Of a DNA stretch of 64,000 nucleotides, positions 61,148 to 64,000 are shown piece after piece. The stretch is taken from positions 21,256-85,255 of the forward strand of contig JADJYH010000028.1 of assembly GCA_016719855.1 (NCBI GenBank), read 5' to 3'. A program made the translations under genes and the position numbers. The first letter of the stretch is position 1. Every line of letters starts with the position of its first letter. The DNA is from Saprospiraceae bacterium (lineage in GTDB: Bacteria; Bacteroidota; Bacteroidia; Chitinophagales; Saprospiraceae). The notes below the pieces were generated by a model that searched no databases, was not told the DNA's origin, and saw only the letters and a list, made by a program, of their open reading frames with translations.

Positions 61148-61188
61148 GATTGTTTGATTGTTGAATTGCTATATTGTTTGATTGTTGG
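61148..61188. repeat. Octad tract (word GATTGTTT)
   Basis: GATTGTTT, GATTGTTG, AATTGCTA, TATTGTTT and GATTGTTG follow each other with 8-nt spacing upstream of the permease start. Only one orientation is present. The same word type occurs at 38607-38697. Confidence 0.75.
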
Positions 61189-61278
61189 CAGTGCCCTAAA
61201 ACAATACAGGGTAAAAGTATCAAAGTATTGTTAGAATATTGGTTTCAACTTTGCGGGTAAAAACAGGACACCACCCGC

Positions 61279-61500
61279 ATGAAAAAGGACGTTCAAACAG
61301 TATTTTCGGGGATAGAAGACCCCCGAGTGGCAGGCAGGTGCCTGCACAAATTGTCCGACATTCTGTTCATAGCCTTGTGCGCCTTGTTGGCGAACGGGGA
61401 GGACTTTGAGGACATGGTGAATTCGGCAACCAAAAGCTGCAATGACAGCGCAAATATCGAGGCACGGCAAGACCTACGCACGCCGGGCGAAGCCCTGCAC
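61279..61500 (+). mobile_element. ISAs1-type transposase, N-terminal remnant
   Basis: The frame opens MKKDVQTVFSGIEDPRVAGRCLHKLSDILFIALCALLANGEDFEDMV, matching the N-terminus of ISAs1-family (DDE, transposase-associated) proteins. After about 50-60 residues homology stops; the rest of the frame (to 61827) reads as unrelated or shadow sequence. The catalytic DDE domain is absent, so this is a dead fragment. It sits next to the restriction-modification gene, a common context for mobile-element scars. No clear terminal inverted repeat pair was found. Confidence 0.65.
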
Positions 61501-61735
61501 CTTGGCCCGTGTGATAGCACAGCTATCAACGAGCAGTCGGTGGGGGTTTGGCAGGGTGTGCGCCAGCAGGGGAGATTTGTTTTGTCGGGGCGGGTAGTTC
61601 TCTGGATTTCTTTGAAAGAGAAATGGCTGAAAATCTTCATGAATGGTGGTAAAATTCAATGTTTGGCTAACACGGCGCATAGACAACCAAGGCATGAAAC
61701 CCGTTTACTGCCCATTCATCTTAACAAGCACAAGA

Positions 61736-61774
61736 CTTCCGAAGTCTCACCCCGATGGCTATCGGGGTCGGAAG
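61736..61774. repeat. Two-stem hairpin in the transposase/RM junction
   Basis: CTTCCGA (61736-61742) pairs with TCGGAAG (61768-61774); inside it CCCCGAT pairs with ATCGGGG. It lies in the non-coding remainder of the transposase fragment and could be a terminator or a leftover element end. Confidence 0.55.
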
Positions 61775-61804
61775 TTAGCAAAGTGCCACCTACCTACCCT
61801 ATGA

Positions 61805-64000
61805 GCCTCTTCAAAAATCCGTCTTAAGCAACTGCAATCCTCGACAAGGCCACAATCGAAGCTGTGCAACCGTTTTCCCACTTGATACCGACAAGTCGCC
61901 CGGCTTCAACTTGACCACTGAACTGAAAAACGTGGGCAATGCCAAAAAGGCCGACGGCGGCATCGTGAAGGGCGAGAAAGTGCTGGGTGTGATAGAACTG
62001 AAAGGCACCGAGACCGTAAACCTTGACAAGGTGGTTGACCAGGCATTCGGTTACAAAAGCTTCCAACAGGGCTGCCGCTACGTTATCGTTTCCAATTTCG
62101 AGAAGCTGAGGCTCTATGTGGACGACGCCACTGACTACGAGGAATTCGACCTCTTTGAACTGTCATGAGCGCTCCGATTGCTGTACCTGCTACTGGCTGC
62201 CGATTACCTGTTTGCGGAGATACCGCCCGCATCAAGCAGGAAAGCACCCACTTAAGGAAGAGGATATCACCCGCAAGTTTTACAAGGACTACTCGGCGTT
62301 CAAGAAATGCGCTTTTTTTTGGGGATTTGCGCAGCCGCAACAAAGAACACGAACCGCTACTCCTCTTCAAAAAATCGCAAAAACTGCTCGACCGTCTGCT
62401 GTTCATCTTCTTCGGGGAGGACAAAGGGCTGTTGCCGCCCAACCTCGTCAAGAAAACCATCGAAGACTGGGACCGCCTGCGGGAACTCGACGAGCCACGC
62501 CCCCTATACGATTTGTTCAAGCGGTACTTCAAGTACATCAACGAAGGCACCGACCGCAAAGACCTTAACATCTTTGCCTACAACGGTGGCCTGTTTGAAG
62601 CAGACAGGTGCTGGACAACCTGAAAATAACCGACTTCGTACTCTATAAATACACCAGAAATCAGCCGTTACGATTTCGAGAGCGAGGGTGGACGTGAACA
62701 TTCTCGGCCATATCTTCCGAGCGACTCACTGAACGAAATTGAGAAATCAGCGCCCAACTGGAAGGCACGGCCTTCGACAGGGAGCCTGAACCAAGCGCAA
62801 AAAGACGGTGTCTTCTACACCCCACGCTACATCACAAAGTACATCGTCGAGGAATAGGCGGTAGGCAGGCTTTGCACAGAAGAAAGCCGAAATCGGCATC
62901 GTGAAGCCGAGTACGCACAGGAGCGGAGGGGCCGACGCAAGGACGTGATGAAAGCCCTTGACCAGCGGCTCGACGCTTATCAGCAATATGGCTCTTTGGT
63001 TTGAAAATATGCGACCCCGCCTGTGGCAGCGGTGCCTTCCTCAACCAAGCCTTCGACTTCCTGATAAAGAGCATGGCTACTTGGCCCTACTGCGTAAGCA
63101 CCTCTTTGGCAGAGTCCATCGCCTTTAGCGTCGAAAACCGCATCCTCAAAGCTTAATATCTATGGTGCGGACATCAACGAGAGGCCGTGAAATCGCCCCG
63201 CCTCGCCCTTTGGCTGCGCTCCGCGAGAGCCGGGCCGCAAACTGACCTACCTCAGCGGTCATATCAAGGTCGGCAATTCGCTGATTGATGACCCTGCCGT
63301 GGCGGGGACAAGGCTTTTAACTGGGAAAAGGAGTTCCCGGAAGTGTTCCGAAAATGGGGGGTTGATGTGGTTGTGGGGAATCCACCGTATGTTGTATTAA
63401 GCTCATTTCAGGACAATGAATTTAAATACTTACAAGATAAGTATAAAACCTCATTTGGGAGATTGAACACCTTTGCACTTTTTGTAGAAAGGATTGTTAA
63501 TTTAACAAAAGCAAGACCTTTTTTCAGTAATCATTCCAGATTCACTTGTGTTTAATTGACTATACAGTTCGTTGAGAGAATACCTATTGTTAAACACATC
63601 TATCAAAACTTTAATAGAGTTGGGAGACGGGTATTTGAAGATGCGACAGTCCCTGCAATCATATTGACAGTTGAAATTCTTTTGATGAAGCAAATGAAAT
63701 CCTACTTGGTGGAAAAGGCGTTTTAATGGAAACCGATTATCCAAGATTTATTAAGCAAAACTATTACCTACACACACCAAAGTACTCATTCAATCTGCAT
63801 GTAGATGATTTGTTTCTTAAGTTAAATGGCTTGATTGGGAATAGAGCTGTGAAACTTAAAGACGTTGTTGAAATCAAAATAGGCATTTGTACAGGGGACA
63901 ATAAGAAATTTTTAGCTGATTCTCCAATTTTTTGAAAACTCAAAAGGTTGCTTCAAGGGAAAGACATCAATAGGTATTCTTTAGATTACGCAGGCACTTT
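61805..64000 (+). pseudogene. Type IIG restriction-modification enzyme (Eco57I/TaqI-like), multiply frameshifted, runs off the window
   Basis: Segments in alternating frames form one gene: an endonuclease-like N-terminus (GEKVLGVIELKGTETVNLDKVVDQAFGYKSFQ...YVIVSNFEKLRLY, resembling a PD-(D/E)xK nuclease with ELKGT), then EEDITRKFYKDYSAFK, LLDRLLFIFFGEDKGLLP, FAYNGGLF, GVFYTPRYITKYIVEE, MTase motif I DPACGSGAFLNQAFDFL, ANIYGADINEEAVEIARLALWL, motif IV GNPPYVVLSSFQ, and a TaqI_C-like specificity segment (YPRFIKQNYYLHTPKYSFNLHVDDLF...). At least ten frame changes occur. The part after motif IV is AT-rich, unlike the part before. Real decay or poor sequence at a contig end cannot be separated here. 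Confidence 0.8.

Noticed and set aside
61501..61827. Continuation of the transposase frame as real protein
   Set aside because: After about 60 residues it loses all family resemblance and runs through hairpin sequence, so only the N-terminal part is called.
1..64000. tRNA or rRNA genes
   Set aside because: I looked for the T-loop GGTTCGAATCC-type sequence with a matching acceptor stem and for rRNA signatures and saw none; a covariance-model scan would be needed to exclude a tRNA fully.

Overview
The window looks like a chromosomal segment of a Bacteroidota bacterium, most probably close to Saprospiraceae. The evidence is type IX secretion C-terminal sorting domains (type A near 5.5 kb, type B 'gliding motility-associated' near 28.2 kb), a giant SprB-repeat protein, paired DUF4252 proteins behind an ECF sigma/anti-sigma pair, a futalosine hydrolase, and repeated matches to the Bacteroidota -7 promoter box TAnnTTTG. 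Base composition is moderately GC-rich, apart from AT-rich islands at 9.9-11.0 kb (desaturase) and 63.35-64.0 kb (end of a restriction-modification gene).

Layout. 0-11 kb: unknown gene end, pirin, a frameshifted exporter-type ABC transporter, a membrane Fe-S/CCG-domain redox pair, a secreted T9SS protein, a large frameshifted double amidohydrolase and a 5'-truncated fatty-acid desaturase. 11-20.6 kb: a seven-gene operon for a membrane complex related to energy-converting hydrogenases (Ehr/Hyf-like). It has three antiporter-type subunits, but the large subunit has lost the NiFe cysteines and the small subunit most of its proximal cluster ligands. 20.8-28 kb: GNAT and methyltransferase genes facing a block of nonsense homopolymers, small secreted proteins, and an operon of a coiled-coil membrane protein and a substrate-binding-protein/OmpA fusion. 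28-36.6 kb: a 2856-residue SprB-type surface protein. 37-52 kb: housekeeping and metabolic genes (glycosyltransferase, FAD oxidoreductase, arginine deiminase, DciA-like, MqnB, YbbR, ureohydrolase, MiaE, LOG, AhcY, methylmalonyl-CoA mutase remnant, class II FBP aldolase), then DUF4252 / anti-sigma / ECF sigma. 52-61 kb: a Clp/Hsp100-like AAA+ protein with a degenerate first ATPase module plus a small partner, TrmN6, VanZ, a catalytically dead M56-type membrane protein, and a taurine-type ABC ATPase/permease that could serve the OmpA-fused binding protein. 61-64 kb: an ISAs1-type transposase remnant and a heavily frameshifted type IIG restriction-modification gene running off the end.

Two global features stand out. 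First, many gene junctions carry hairpins built from a locus-specific 7- or 8-nt word repeated directly in one arm and as its complement in the other; these run into coding starts and stops. A second family consists of long perfect inverted repeats whose arms co-vary. Second, many genes have single-base frameshifts, most consistent with one base missing from a homopolymer, and several have internal deletions. Much of the apparent gene decay is therefore probably sequencing or assembly error, although genuine decay cannot be excluded for mutA, the desaturase and the restriction gene.
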